Part shown: piece by piece, positions 8,755 through 18,780 of the stretch | Layout: every line of letters begins with the position of its first letter | Position numbering within the stretch: the stretch's first letter is position 1 | Source: Kitasatospora arboriphila | GTDB lineage: Bacteria; Actinomycetota; Actinomycetes; Mycobacteriales; Mycobacteriaceae | Length of the DNA: 64,000 bases | Assembly (NCBI RefSeq): GCF_000717275.1 | Contig: NZ_JNYV01000010.1 | Location: forward strand, 84,212-148,211 | Direction of reading: 5' to 3' | Notes under the pieces: generated by a model | Seen by the model: the letters and a program-made list of their open reading frames with translations, nothing else | Told to the model about the DNA's origin: nothing | Database searches by the model: none | Position numbers and translations under genes: made by a program

Positions 8755-9732
8755 GTGAACACCGCGACCCGGTTAGCTCTGTACGGTGCGGGTCTGGTGG
8801 CCGTCTTTGTCGCCGCCTTCATCGCGGCCGGTGCTGTGGTGCCTGATCGGGTCGCGAGCGACTGGACCACTTCAGCCGACCACACCGCCCATACCCCCAC
8901 CACGGACGCCGCTACTGCCCCTGCACCCGAGGCCGCACCGGTACGCGGGGTGTCGATCGCCGCTGACGGCTTTGCCTTGACCGGCCTAGCAGCCCCCACC
9001 CGCGTCGGTGAGAGCGGCGAGCTGGCATTCACCATCGCCGGCCCGGACGGTCGCTCCGTCACCTCGTTTGCCACGTCCCACGACAAACAGCTGCATGCGA
9101 TCATCGTCGCCACAGATGGCAGCCACTATCGGCACGTGCACCCCACGATGGACGCCGGTGGGCGGTGGGCGTTGCCGTGGCAATGGCCCGCTGCCGGCAG
9201 CTATCGCGTCTTCGCTGATTTCGTGCCCGCGGCCACCGGAACCGCCCTCACGCTGACCAGCACTGTGACCGTGGCCGGCGAGGTAGCACCATCGTTGCCG
9301 CGGCCAGTAAGCGCGACCGATGACGTGGCTGGCTTTCAGGTCAGCCTCCAGGGAAGCCTCAGTACCGCCGGCACCTCGATGGTCACGGCCCGCATCAGCC
9401 GAGACGGCAACCCTGTGACGACCTTGCAGCCTTACCTGGGCGCCTACGGACACCTCGTTGCCCTCCGTGAGGGCGATCTGGCCTACCTGCATGTGCACCC
9501 CGAAGGCGCGTCCCCCAGTGGCCCGGACCAGCTTTCCGGTCCGCACGTGCAGTTCGCGACGGGCGCACCCACCCCGGGCCGGTATCTGCTGTATTTCGAT
9601 TTTCAGGTGGACGGCCAAGTCCACACCGCCGAGTTCGTCCTGCAGACCACCGGGGCGCAACCCACGGCGCCACCGGCAGGACAACCCGCCCCGAACCCGT
9701 CTGCGCCCACCGATGCCCATGGTGGCCATTAA
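8755..9732 (+). CDS. Exported His-rich protein of the copper cassette, function unknown
   Basis: 325 aa, GTG start with GAGGAG upstream. An N-terminal membrane segment (ALYGAGLVAVFVAAFIAAGAV) anchors a large extracytoplasmic part made of two similar beta-rich halves. Each half carries a histidine cluster: HDKQLHAIIV with YRHVHP, and YGHLV with AYLHVHPEG; the C-terminus is a Pro/Thr tail ending DAHGGH. The repeated LH...HVHP pattern looks like a metal site. I recognise the arrangement from actinobacterial copper loci but no named function. Located between copZ and copA, it may hand copper to or from CopA at the outer face (inference). Copy B at 30811. Confidence 0.75.
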   Translation: MNTATRLALYGAGLVAVFVAAFIAAGAVVPDRVASDWTTSADHTAHTPTTDAATAPAPEAAPVRGVSIAADGFALTGLAAPTRVGESGELAFTIAGPDGRSVTSFATSHDKQLHAIIVATDGSHYRHVHPTMDAGGRWALPWQWPAAGSYRVFADFVPAATGTALTLTSTVTVAGEVAPSLPRPVSATDDVAGFQVSLQGSLSTAGTSMVTARISRDGNPVTTLQPYLGAYGHLVALREGDLAYLHVHPEGASPSGPDQLSGPHVQFATGAPTPGRYLLYFDFQVDGQVHTAEFVLQTTGAQPTAPPAGQPAPNPSAPTDAHGGH

Positions 9733-9786
9733 TCCACCGCCGTTCGGCGCCCACACGCCAACGCTAACCATTCCCGAGGAGCATCC

Positions 9787-12102
9787 ATGGTCACCGCACC
9801 TGCATCCCAGCCCGAGGCTGCGATCGAACTCGAGATCGGCGGCATGACCTGCGCGTCATGCGCCAACCGGATCGAACGCAAACTCAACAAGCTGCCCGGG
9901 GTGACCGCGACAGTGAACTACGCGACCGAAAAGGCGAAGGTCACCGCAGCCTCCCCGGACCTGGATCCACACACCCTGATTGCCGCCGTCGAGGACGCTG
10001 GCTACACCGCAGCACTTCCTACCTCCGGCCCCGCCGATGGCAGTGGCGCCGACGACGAGCAGGCGCGCCCTGATCGCGAGCTCGTCGCGTTACGTCAGCG
10101 TCTATGGGTGTCGGTGGCCCTCACCGTTCCAGTCATCGCACTGGCGATGATTCCGGCGTTGCAATTCACCTATTGGCAATGGGCCTCACTCACCCTGGCC
10201 GCACCGGTAATCGTATGGGGGGCTTGGCCGTTTCACACAGCGGCATGGACGAACCTGCGCCACGGAGCGGCCACCATGGACACCCTGGTGTCGGTCGGCA
10301 CCCTGGCAGCCTTGGCCTGGTCGATTTACGCGCTGTTCTGGGGTACTGCCGGGCAACCGGGGATGACCCACGGTTTTGAGCTGACCGTTTCTCCGTCCGA
10401 CGGCGCAGGCAACATCTACCTGGAAGTAGCCGCGGGAGTCACCATGTTCGTCTTGGCCGGCCGCTACTTCGAAAAGCAATCCAAACGCCAAGCAGGCGCG
10501 GCACTGCGGGCCTTGCTTGAACTCGGCGCCAAAGAGGTGGCCGTGCTGCGCAACGGCACCGAAACGCAAATCCCGATCGCCGAGTTGCAGGTGGGCGACA
10601 GCTTTGTGGTGCGACCCGGAGAAAAGATCGCCACCGACGGGGTCATCATCACAGGAAACTCCGCGGTCGATGCAAGCATGCTGACCGGTGAATCACTGCC
10701 GGTGGAAGTCAGCGAAGGTGATGCGGTCACCGGTGCCACCGTCAACGCCGGCGGCCGGCTCATCGTGCGGGCCACCCGTGTGGGCTCCGATACCCAGTTG
10801 GCGCGAATGGCCCAACTCGTCGAAGACGCCCAATCAGGCAAAGCCCAAGTCCAGCGACTCGCTGATCGCATTTCCGGGATCTTCGTCCCCATCGTCATCG
10901 CTATCGCAGTCGCCGTTCTAGGAGGCTGGATCGGTGCCGGGTTCCCGCTCAGCGCCGCCTTCACCGCCGCCGTAGCGGTGCTGATCATCGCCTGCCCCTG
11001 TGCGCTGGGGTTAGCCACTCCGACCGCATTGCTGGTGGGCACCGGCCGCGGCGCGCAACTGGGAATCCTCATCAAAGGGCCCGAAGTACTCGAATCGATC
11101 CGCGCTGTGGACACCATCGTCCTGGACAAAACCGGCACGGTGACCACTGGAACGATGACCCTGCACGACATCGTCACCGCCCCCGATGTCTCTTCCGACG
11201 ATGTCTTGCGTCTGGCCGGCGCGCTCGAGCACGCCTCCGAACACCCGATCGCCCGGGCCATCGCCGCCGCGGCCGACCAAGCCGGACCGCTGCCGTCGGT
11301 GGAGTCGTTCACCAGCGTGGACGGCAAAGGCGTGCACGGTGTCATCGACGGTCACGCTGTACTGGTGGGCCGTGAGAGCTTGCTTGCCGACTGGTCCCTT
11401 CATCTCGACGACACCCTGTCCGCAGCCAAGTCTGCCGCCGAGCAGACCGGCCAAACTGCGGTGGTCGTCGCCTGGGATGGGCACGTGCAAGGTGTGCTGG
11501 TGGTCGCCGACACGGTGAAGCCGACCAGCGCCGCCGCGATCGCGCAGTTCACTGCCCTGGGCCTGACCCCGATCCTGCTGACCGGGGACAACCGCGCCGC
11601 CGCCGATCATGTCGCCGCCCAGGTCGGTATCACCGAGGTCATCGCCGAGGTCCTGCCCCAGGACAAACTCACCGTCATCGCCGACCTGCAGAAAAAGGGC
11701 AAAACAGTGGCCATGGTGGGCGATGGGGTCAATGACGCTGCCGCCCTTGCCCAGGCCGATCTGGGCCTAGCGATGGGTACCGGCACAGACGTGGCCATCG
11801 AAGCCGCCGACATCACCTTGGTACGTGGCGATCTGCGCTCGGCCGCAGACGCCATCCGGTTGGCCCGCAGAACCCTACGGACCATCAAGATGAACTTGTT
11901 CTGGGCATTCGCCTACAACATTGCCGCAATACCCCTGGCCGCTCTTGGGTTGCTCAACCCCATGCTTGCCGGTGCCGCGATGGCCTTTTCCAGTGTGTTC
12001 GTGGTCAGCAATAGCTTGCGACTACGCACGTTCACCTCCCAGGCCACCTCGACCCCCTCGCTCACGCCCGACGCACCGGCCCGGTCGCTGCAGCACGCCT
12101 GA
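9787..12102 (+). CDS. copA: Cu(I)-exporting P1B-type ATPase
   Basis: 771 aa. One N-terminal HMA domain (GMTCASC, about residues 19-25), then eight predicted membrane helices with the Cu(I) transport motif CPC ([13 protein letters not shown], about residue 402). The actuator has LTGES, the P domain DKTGTVTTG (phosphorylated Asp near 447), the N domain SEHPIARAI, and the hinge GDGVND (about 645). All catalytic motifs are present and length is normal. It pumps Cu(I), probably also Ag(I), out of the cytoplasm. No operator lies directly upstream; it is read from the operator at 8362 with copZ. Copy B at 31816 is highly similar. Confidence 0.95.
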   Translation: MVTAPASQPEAAIELEIGGMTCASCANRIERKLNKLPGVTATVNYATEKAKVTAASPDLDPHTLIAAVEDAGYTAALPTSGPADGSGADDEQARPDRELVALRQRLWVSVALTVPVIALAMIPALQFTYWQWASLTLAAPVIVWGAWPFHTAAWTNLRHGAATMDTLVSVGTLAALAWSIYALFWGTAGQPGMTHGFELTVSPSDGAGNIYLEVAAGVTMFVLAGRYFEKQSKRQAGAALRALLELGAKEVAVLRNGTETQIPIAELQVGDSFVVRPGEKIATDGVIITGNSAVDASMLTGESLPVEVSEGDAVTGATVNAGGRLIVRATRVGSDTQLARMAQLVEDAQSGKAQVQRLADRISGIFVPIVIAIAVAVLGGWIGAGFPLSAAFTAAVAVLIIACPCALGLATPTALLVGTGRGAQLGILIKGPEVLESIRAVDTIVLDKTGTVTTGTMTLHDIVTAPDVSSDDVLRLAGALEHASEHPIARAIAAAADQAGPLPSVESFTSVDGKGVHGVIDGHAVLVGRESLLADWSLHLDDTLSAAKSAAEQTGQTAVVVAWDGHVQGVLVVADTVKPTSAAAIAQFTALGLTPILLTGDNRAAADHVAAQVGITEVIAEVLPQDKLTVIADLQKKGKTVAMVGDGVNDAAALAQADLGLAMGTGTDVAIEAADITLVRGDLRSAADAIRLARRTLRTIKMNLFWAFAYNIAAIPLAALGLLNPMLAGAAMAFSSVFVVSNSLRLRTFTSQATSTPSLTPDAPARSLQHA

Positions 12103-12135
12103 CCACCCACCCACCAACAGCTTCACCCTCGACTA

Positions 12136-12157
12136 ATACCCCTGGGGGGTATAGGAT
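12136..12157 (+). promoter_or_regulatory. CsoR-type operator and -10 box of copB (copy A)
   Basis: ATACCCCTGGGGGGTAT (12136-12152) overlaps the -10 hexamer TAGGAT (12152-12157). Seven bases later comes ATG at 12165, the right distance for transcription to begin at the start codon. Copy B has the same geometry with TACGAT (34200-34205) and ATG at 34213. Confidence 0.75.
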
Positions 12158-12164
12158 GGTAGTT

Positions 12165-14357
12165 ATGAACGCTTCTCATCACCACCACCAGGGCCAGTCG
12201 ATGCCCACACCGGCATCGACCGGGGCACACCCGCCCGTATCGAGCCCCGGCCATGCCGAGGACGCCGAAGCTCGTGGGATGCACGGTCATACCGACCATG
12301 AGCACCCTGGCCATAACGCGGGTGACCATCAGGGCCACACTGATGACCACAGCGGCCATCAGGGCCACGCCGGGCATGGTGACCATGTGGGCCAGTTCCG
12401 GCGCCTGTTCTGGATCATGCTGCTGCTGGCCATCCCTGTCGTCGGTTTTTCGAGCATGTTCGCCATGCTGGTGGGCTACGACGTGCCCGACTCTGGAGCA
12501 GTGTCGTGGATCTCGCCGATTCTGGGTACGGTGATGTTCGCCTGGGGCGGCCGCCCCTTCCTGGTCGGCGCAGCCAGCGAGGTGCGATCACGGACTCCAG
12601 GCATGATGCTCCTCATCGGACTGGCGATCACGGTGGCGTTCGTGGCGTCGTGGGGCGCAAGCATTGGACTGCTCGACCACCAACTCGATTTCTGGTGGGA
12701 ACTGGCCCTGCTGATCGTGATCATGTTGTTGGGGCACTGGATCGAAATGCGGTCGCTGGCCCAAACCACTTCCGCGCTGGACTCGCTGGCCGCTCTGTTG
12801 CCCGATGAGGCCGAGCGTATCGACGGCGACAACATAGTCACCGTCTCACCTGCACAGCTACAGGTCGGCGACGTGGTCATCGTCCGTCCAGGGGCAAGTG
12901 TGCCCGCAGACGGAAAGATCGTCGAGGGCACTGCCGAGATGGATGAGTCGATGGTGACCGGTGAATCAAAAACGGTGCGCCGCAACGTCAACGACATGGT
13001 CGTTGCTGGCACTGTCGCTACCGACTCGGGTGTGCGCGTGCAGGTTACCGCCACCGGTGACGACACCGCACTGGCCGGTATCCAACGGTTGGTCTCTGAA
13101 GCTCAGAACTCGTCGTCTCGGGCCCAACGGCTCGCCGACACCGCCGCTGCCTGGCTGTTTTGGTTCGCCCTGGGTGCAGCGGTACTGACCGCCATTGTTT
13201 GGACAGTACTTGGCTATCCGGATGACGCGGTCGTGCGCACCATCACCGTCCTGGTCATCGCTTGCCCTCACGCACTGGGATTGGCGATCCCGCTGGTGGT
13301 GGCCATCGCGACCGAGCGCGCTGCCCGCGGTGGTGTGTTGATCAAAGACCGCCTCGCGCTGGAGAGTATGCGCACCGTGGACACCGTGTTGTTCGACAAG
13401 ACCGGCACCCTCACCAAAGGTGAACCCACCGTGACTGCCGTGCACACCACAGCAGGCCACACCGAAGATGAGGTGCTTGCGGCCGCGGCCGCGGCCGAAG
13501 CCGACAGTGAACACCCGCTGGGTAGAGCGATCGTGCACGCAGCCCGCACGCGTGCTCTATCTCTGAGCAGGGCCCGCGAGTTCAGTTCGTCACCGGCAGT
13601 GGGTGTATCGGCACTCGTGGACGGACGCCGCATTCAAGTCGGTGGCCCACGGCTGCTGGAGCAGTACCACCTTGCTGAACTCGACATCGCCGACACCTGG
13701 CGAACCGACGGTGCCATCATCCTTCATGTGTTGGCCGACGGAAACCCGATCGGAGCACTGAAATTAGCCGATGAAATACGCAGCGAATCGCGTGAAGCCG
13801 TCGCCGCGCTCCACAAACTCGGCGTGCAAGTGGTCATGATCACCGGTGACGCGCACGCTGTGGCCCAGTCGGTGGCCGCCGAACTCGGTATTGACCGCGT
13901 GTTCGCCGGCGTCCGCCCAGAAGACAAGGCCTCCAAAGTCAAAGCGCTCCAAAGCGAGGGACGAAAGACAGCCATGGTCGGTGACGGCGTCAACGACGCC
14001 CCCGCACTCGCCCAAGCCGACGTCGGCATCGCCATCGGCGCCGGCACCGACGTCGCAATCGGCTCAGCCGGCGTCATCTTGGCCAGCGACGACCCCAGGT
14101 CGGTACTATCGGTCATCGAGCTGTCGCGGGCGAGCTACCGAAAAATGAAGCAGAACCTCTGGTGGGCCGCCGGTTACAACCTGATTTCGGTTCCCCTTGC
14201 TGCCGGGGTACTTGCCAGTATCGGTTTCGTCTTGCCCATGTCCGTCGGCGCAATCTTGATGTCGGCGTCCACGGTGGTCGTGGCGCTCAACGCCCAGCTG
14301 TTGCGGCGACTGGACCTGCGACCGGAGATCAGCGCGACCACCGCAGGCAGCCGGTAG
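12165..14357 (+). CDS. copB: CopB-type P1B-3 ATPase (CPH motif) with His-rich N-terminus
   Basis: 730 aa from ATG 12165 (an in-frame ATG at 12156 lies inside the -10 box, so I prefer the later one). The first 75 residues are a His/Gly/Asp-rich metal-binding tail (SHHHHQG, GMHGHTDHEHPGH, GHAGHGDH) in place of an HMA domain. The membrane motif is CPH (VIACPHALGLAIP, about residue 367), typical of the Cu(II)/Ag(I) P1B-3 group, followed by DKTGTLTKG (about 411) and GDGVND (about 606). With CopA it gives two copper pumps of different class. csoR follows 38 bp later. Copy B at 34213. Confidence 0.93.
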   Translation: MNASHHHHQGQSMPTPASTGAHPPVSSPGHAEDAEARGMHGHTDHEHPGHNAGDHQGHTDDHSGHQGHAGHGDHVGQFRRLFWIMLLLAIPVVGFSSMFAMLVGYDVPDSGAVSWISPILGTVMFAWGGRPFLVGAASEVRSRTPGMMLLIGLAITVAFVASWGASIGLLDHQLDFWWELALLIVIMLLGHWIEMRSLAQTTSALDSLAALLPDEAERIDGDNIVTVSPAQLQVGDVVIVRPGASVPADGKIVEGTAEMDESMVTGESKTVRRNVNDMVVAGTVATDSGVRVQVTATGDDTALAGIQRLVSEAQNSSSRAQRLADTAAAWLFWFALGAAVLTAIVWTVLGYPDDAVVRTITVLVIACPHALGLAIPLVVAIATERAARGGVLIKDRLALESMRTVDTVLFDKTGTLTKGEPTVTAVHTTAGHTEDEVLAAAAAAEADSEHPLGRAIVHAARTRALSLSRAREFSSSPAVGVSALVDGRRIQVGGPRLLEQYHLAELDIADTWRTDGAIILHVLADGNPIGALKLADEIRSESREAVAALHKLGVQVVMITGDAHAVAQSVAAELGIDRVFAGVRPEDKASKVKALQSEGRKTAMVGDGVNDAPALAQADVGIAIGAGTDVAIGSAGVILASDDPRSVLSVIELSRASYRKMKQNLWWAAGYNLISVPLAAGVLASIGFVLPMSVGAILMSASTVVVALNAQLLRRLDLRPEISATTAGSR

Positions 14358-14395
14358 CCACCTACAATGCACACGCCCGACAACGAAGGACTCAC

Positions 14396-14719
14396 ATGGC
14401 TGCCAAAACCCCCACCCACGACGGGGATCACCCTGCCCCCCACGGATACATTGACGACAAGAAGAAGTACCTCGCTCGCCTCAAACGCATCGAGGGCCAA
14501 GCCCGAGGGCTGCACCGCATGGTCGATGAAGAGCAATACTGCATCGACATCCTCACCCAGATCTCCGCGCTGACCAAAGCGCTCGAAGGCGTCGCCATCG
14601 GCCTGCTCGACGACCACCTCAAACACTGCGTCGTCGACGCCGCTAAGACAGGTGGTGCGCAGGCCGACCTCAAACTCAAAGAAGCCTCCGATGCAATCGC
14701 CCGGCTAGTGCGCTCCTAA
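14396..14719 (+). CDS. csoR: Copper-sensing repressor CsoR
   Basis: 107 aa, ATG at 14396. All three Cu(I) ligands are present with exact family spacing: YCIDIL, then 24 residues to His in DDHLKHC, then Cys three residues further. It should bind the TACC...GGTA palindromes and release DNA when Cu(I) fills the Cys-His-Cys site. It is last in the cassette, downstream of copB, so likely autoregulated. The N-terminus has an unusual His-containing lead (HDGDHPAPHG). Copy B (36396) is almost identical, so the two probably cross-regulate and can form mixed tetramers. Confidence 0.94.
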   Translation: MAAKTPTHDGDHPAPHGYIDDKKKYLARLKRIEGQARGLHRMVDEEQYCIDILTQISALTKALEGVAIGLLDDHLKHCVVDAAKTGGAQADLKLKEASDAIARLVRS

Positions 14720-14800
14720 ACAAGTCTCGCTTTCCTCACCCTTGGAAAGCAGCCTCGGCAATTCGCGTTCGCTCCACGACCAAAGGCCTGCCCACCCGTC

Positions 14801-15055
14801 ATGGCTCACACCACACGCCTGCCCCACTGGTTTTCCGTACTCGTCGTCGCCTCCGGGGCAACAATCGCGTTTACCTTGGGTCTGGTTCTCTCCGCCCCGT
14901 ACGCCACCGACGTCGTCCACACCCGCCAGCCACACCCACCCAACATCACCGACCCCGGCTGGCCACACCTACACAACTGGGCCTGGGCAGCGACTGTAGG
15001 TGCCGTCATACTCACCATCTTGCTGCTCGGTATCCGTCGCATAGGCCGCGACTAG
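14801..15055 (+). CDS. Small two-helix membrane protein, unknown function
   Basis: 84 aa with two predicted membrane helices (WFSVLVVASGATIAFTLGLV and WAATVGAVILTILLLGI) separated by a His/Pro-rich loop (HTRQPHPPN, WPHLHNW). The ribosome site is weak. It follows csoR of cassette A by 81 bp and has no counterpart after cassette B. The His-rich loop hints at a metal link, but nothing else supports a function. Confidence 0.5.
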   Translation: MAHTTRLPHWFSVLVVASGATIAFTLGLVLSAPYATDVVHTRQPHPPNITDPGWPHLHNWAWAATVGAVILTILLLGIRRIGRD

Positions 15056-15107
15056 CGCTGGTCACCAGACGTGCAATAAGTGGTGAAACGTTCTCCCTGT
15101 CCTACAC

Positions 15108-15284
15108 TTATGCAACTGGTGAATTGTCACCGAACCCTTGCGGGACACGGCAAAAGTACCAGGCACACTCTCCAGGCATAGTCTGCGCAAACTCGCCGAT
15201 CATTTCCTCAAGGGCATCTAGCGAGGAAGGAAAGTGGGACTGCAACTCTCGGATCAACGCGGTGATCTGTTGCGTCGTCTGCAC
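15108..15284 (-). CDS. Possible 58-aa protein or gene fragment
   Basis: GTG at 15284 opens a 58-codon frame with protein-like composition (QITALIRELQSHFPSSLDA, PGECAWYFCRVPQGFGDN). I do not recognise it. A second leftward protein-like piece between about 15345 and 15490 (AVAVEVAAGMLRNRIGPETP) is out of frame with it and has no start, so both may be parts of a decayed gene. The rest of 15056-15500 shows nothing convincing. Confidence 0.3.
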   Translation of the reverse strand: MQTTQQITALIRELQSHFPSSLDALEEMIGEFAQTMPGECAWYFCRVPQGFGDNSPVA

Positions 15285-15503
15285 TCAAAACGCCCCTCGT
15301 CCCACTCGACGGCCCCTGTCTAAGTCACCTAACCAGCACTTAGTCATTGCGCAGCCTCAACAGCAAACAGTGCTCACGCGAAATCAGCGGGGTTTCCGGG
15401 CCAATCCGGTTACGCAACATCCCGGCGGCAACCTCGACAGCGACTGCCTGCGGAACCTGACCTCGACCGACCAGGCCCGCAACTCTTTAAATACCGACAC
15501 GCA

Positions 15504-15538
15504 GAAAGCCGCGACCCTGGTGGAGGGTCGCGGCTTTC
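15504..15538 (-). terminator. Strong hairpin terminator after the 68-aa gene
   Basis: GAAAGCCGCGACCCT (15504-15518) and AGGGTCGCGGCTTTC (15524-15538) form a perfect 15-bp stem with a 5-nt loop, 15 bp after the stop of the leftward gene. Reading leftward it is followed by a mixed, not pure, U stretch. Confidence 0.75.
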
Positions 15539-15552
15539 GCTGTCGGGGTTGG

Positions 15553-15759
15553 CTAGTCGGCGAGTTTGGCGACTGCCTGGGCCCAGAGGAAGTACTTGTT
15601 GGTGCCCAGATCGCGCACGGTCTTGATGTTGAACGCCTCTTTGAGGTGCTGGGCATCGCCCGGGCTCACACCCTGCAGTGCCTCAACGGGGGCGTCAGCG
15701 AGCTCACTGATCGGCTTTTCCTCGTACGCATTGTCGAACTTGTCGGCAATTCCACCCAT
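15553..15759 (-). CDS. Conserved small actinobacterial protein (helix-hairpin-helix-like), function unknown
   Basis: 68 aa, ATG at 15759 with AGGAG upstream. The sequence (MGGIADKFDNAYEEKPISEL, ALQGVSPGDAQHLKEAF, IKTVRDLGTNKYFLWAQAV) is of a type widespread in Mycobacteriales. The pattern GVSPGDAQHLKEAFNIKTVRDL resembles a helix-hairpin-helix segment, suggesting nucleic-acid or protein binding. It is a free-standing gene with its own terminator. Function is not known to me. Confidence 0.75.
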   Translation of the reverse strand: MGGIADKFDNAYEEKPISELADAPVEALQGVSPGDAQHLKEAFNIKTVRDLGTNKYFLWAQAVAKLAD

Positions 15760-16018
15760 GAAAATGAACTCCTGTGCTCGGCTCGGTGTACCCGGTTCGG
15801 CACACCGTCACCATCGTAGGAGCGTTCGACGACCGGATCCTGTCATCAACCACTGATTTGCACCCCTATGGCGTCGTGCCCAGCACTGATTCGAAGGCAA
15901 GGCACCCGGCGTGTTTGCGAGTGTCGCGCCAGCACCTGTCATTGCGCACTTCCCCGCCGGCGGCGACATCGTGACCGCAGTACGTGTGACGTGAATGCCG
16001 CGTGGGCATCCTGAACGG

Positions 16019-16974
16019 GTGCCGCCTGTTCCGGATCCGATGCTCGCCACCCTGGGCGAAGCCCCATCTGGCGAGGGATGGGCGTTCGAGTTCAAGTGGG
16101 GATGGGGCTCGCGCGCTGGTCGAAACCGGTTCTGCGAGAACGTATGTGTGGAGTAGGTAGGCACCGCAACAACTTTTCTTCCCACTTCCCCGAGATCGTT
16201 GCTGGTGTGCCCGCCGGCGTTGGGCGGCCGGCAGGCGATTCTCGATGGCGAGATCGTCGTACTCAATGCGGCCGGGCGGCCCTCGTTCAGCCGACTACAG
16301 CGACGGCTGCGGATTCCCAAACCCAGCCGATAGGCCCTGCGGATGGTCCCGGCGACGTTCTACGCCTTCGACATCCTCGCCCTAGACGGCCAGGACAACA
16401 CTGCCCTGCCCTATCTCGAGCGCCGCGCCCTTCTCGACGGGCTGGCGTTGGCGGACACGTCGGTGCAAGCCCCACCGTACTGGATTGATGTTGACGATCA
16501 GGTGATGCTCGACATCGCCCGCGAGCACGGCCTAGAAGGCATTGTCGCCAAACGCCTTACCTCGACCTACCACACTGGTAGGCGCTCTTCGTCTTGGATC
16601 AAATCGCCGTTGCGGAGGACAACATCGGTGGTGGTGTGCGGTTGGGATCCCGGTCCACGCGGTGGGCTCCGGGCGCTGGTTCTCGGCGCCCGCAACCCTG
16701 CCGGCGACCTGTGCCACATCGGGCATGTGGGTACCGGGTTCAGCGCCAAAGACCGGCGCATTCTGCGCGTGCAGCTCGAGGCGATCGAGCAACCGACCCC
16801 ACCATTCACCCAGCCGCTCACGGCCGATGCCGGCTCGTCGATGCGGTGGGTCAGGGCCGTCTACGTCGGCGATATCGAGTACCGCGAGTTCACCGGCCAC
16901 CTGCGCGCCATCCCAGCTGGAAAGGACTGCGGGACATACCCGCATCCTCAGTCGGGTGGCCCGGCGATCATTAA
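16019..16974 (+). pseudogene. Broken ATP-dependent DNA ligase (LigC/LigD type)
   Basis: Pieces of one ligase lie in order but in different frames: PMLATLGEAP and WAFEFKW (the KxDG nucleotidylation region, damaged right after the lysine), then FPEIV, then LDGEIVVLNAAGRPSF and LQRRLRIPKPSR ending at a TAG, then a long piece from TFYAFDILALDG through GLEGIVAKRL and SSSWIKSPLR (motifs IV and V), then REFTGHLR, and finally HPSWKGLRD in another frame. At least three lesions, one destroying the catalytic lysine context, so it cannot make active enzyme. The intact frame 16343-17221 alone lacks the lysine domain. The following 17000-17340 shows no gene. Confidence 0.85.
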
Positions 16975-17372
16975 GGGAGGTTGTGGCCCTGTCTGCGGGC
17001 CCGATCCTGGATCCCCTGCGTCTGCTCTTCCGCTGCCGACCGTTGGGGCTGGCGGTCGGCGCCCGGCGGGAGCGGGCGGAACAAGTGGCCGGCGCAGGCC
17101 GATGCTTCCGACTTGGATTGAAGTACGTCGTGGTGTTCGAACCGGCGGGTTCGTAGCCTGGCGCAGGAGAGCGCAGGGGGTGGCTCGGATGCTTCGTGCC
17201 GCCCTGCCGGCGTGTCATTGAGGGGCTGGCTTGGCCTGGGTGTGCCTTCCTCTGCGTTCTCCGTCTTTGGTCTGGCTCAACAGAGGCATGAACGCATCAC
17301 GCCACGGGTGCGCTAAAAGTCGGAGTGCCGACCGGGGATTCCCATCTCAATACCGCTCACCGAAAGGAACCC

Positions 17373-18430
17373 ATGATCGTCATCGGTATCGATCCGCACA
17401 AGTCCTCCCACACCGCCACCGCCGTCGACCCCGCCACCAACGTCGACCTCGGGTCGTTGCGCATCCAGTCCACTCTCTCGGACTACCAAAACCTGATTGA
17501 GTGGGCGGGTCGGTGGCCTGAGCGTCGGTGGGCGGTGGAGAACGGCAAAGGCCTCGGCCATCATTTGTCGTTGTGGTTGCTTGAACAGGGTGAGTCGGTC
17601 GTCGATGTCCCGTCCACCGCGACCGCCCGTGTCCGACAGCTCTCCAGGGGCGGTCGCCGCAAGAACGATCGCATTGACGCCGCGGCCGCGGCCTGTGTCG
17701 CGGTCCTGCAGGGTGAGGGCCGGCCGATCTATGCCGAGGACTACACCAGCGTGTTACGGGTCTCGATGAACGCCGCCGCAACCTGCTGCACACCAAGAAT
17801 CGGCTGATCAATCAACTTCACGCGATCCTGCGTCAGCTTTTACCTGGCGGCGCCGCAAAGAATCTCGACTCGGAGAAGGCGTTCCATCTTCTCCGGACGT
17901 TTGAGGCCCGCACCGCTGCTGACGGTGTGCGACGTGCGATCGGCCTCGAGCTGGTCGGGGATGCCCGGCGGTGCACGGTCCAGATCTCCGACATCACCGA
18001 ACGTACCGAGCATGCGCTAGCCGACTGCGGATCAACCCTGACCACCATCTTCGGCTGCGGTCCCGTCACCGCTGGCCGCATCATCGCCCGCACTGGCAAC
18101 CCATTCCGGTTTCAGTCCGAATCGGCGTTCGCCACCTACACCGGTACCGCCCCCGTTCAGGTCGCCTCCGCCGACACCAGCCGCCACCGCCTCTCCCGTG
18201 ACGGCGACCGCACACTGAACTCAGCGATCCACATCATCGCCGTGTGCCAGAGCATCAACGCCAACAGTCCCGGCTACACCTACCTGCACTCCAAAATGGA
18301 CGCCGGGATGACCCGCCGGTCAGCCATGCGCTGCCTCAAACGCCAAGTCGCAAAGAAACTCTGGCGCACCATGTGCGACGACCACCGACGATGGCAAGCA
18401 CTCCAGCAACTCGAAAGCCCAGCGATGTAA
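17373..18430 (+). mobile_element. IS110-family transposase gene, frameshifted
   Basis: ATG at 17373 with GAAAGGA upstream. The first part carries the DEDD RuvC-like catalytic fold (VIGIDPHKSSHTATAVD, RWAVENGKG, RKNDRIDAAAAA). The second part has the C-terminal transposase_20 domain (IFGCGPVTAGRIIARTGNPF, FATYTGTAPVQVASAD, AIHIIAVCQSINANSPGY). The two are joined by a one-base loss near 17760: the downstream frame reads LDERRRNLLHTKNRLINQLH, the upstream frame stops at 17807. IS110 elements encode one uninterrupted protein, so this copy is probably inactive. The family lacks clear terminal inverted repeats and I cannot place the ends; its bridge RNA would lie in the flanking non-coding DNA. Confidence 0.85.
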
Positions 18431-18650
18431 ACCTCGACAGATCCCCGGTCGTCGCGGCGCAACACCCGCCTGCGACGGCTATTCCGGTGTGGCGGCGAAG
18501 GGGCGGGGACCTGCTTCCCGCGTACCCCGAATCGATGTGAGTGCGCCAGGTCCCCGCTCGCCTAGAGCGTACTAGGCGTTCGAACATGGGTTCGCTAGCT
18601 GGGGTGTGCGCATGAATAAGAACCCGTGGCGACCTATTTTGGGCATGAAA

Positions 18651-18688
18651 AAGCCCCGTGCGTCGAATTGGGTTCGACCACGGGGCTT
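18651..18688 (-). terminator. Terminator of the small leftward membrane-protein gene
   Basis: AAGCCCCGTG pairs with CACGGGGCTT, with an inner GTCGAA/TTCGAC stem and a 5-nt loop, about 38 bp in all. Reading leftward the stem is followed by a T run (GGGGCTTTTTCAT), so it fits an intrinsic terminator for the gene at 18781-18960. Confidence 0.75.
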
Positions 18689-18780
18689 GCAAGAACGCCC
18701 AGGGGGTTGGAGGGCGCGCAACCAGTGGGTGCGCGGCGCCTTACGGCGACATCAGCGTCTCCATGGCAGGGATATAGGTG

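Larger units (their letters stand above)
4808..14719 (+). repeat. Copper cassette A (first copy of a diverged ~9.9-kb direct duplication)
   Basis: Nine genes from the DUF6153-like gene to csoR match, in order and orientation, the nine genes of 26880-36719. Proteins are strongly similar throughout and even overlaps (ATGA between transpeptidase and propeller) and operators are kept, but the DNA has clearly diverged. Similarity starts near the operator at 4808 and ends at the csoR stop codon. Confidence 0.9.

Noticed and set aside
15124..15819. 231-codon rightward ORF
   Set aside because: It crosses the terminator and is antisense to the conserved 68-aa gene.
17740..17810. Programmed frameshift in the IS110 transposase
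   Set aside because: IS110 proteins come from one frame; no slippery heptamer is visible. A plain one-base deletion is more likely.
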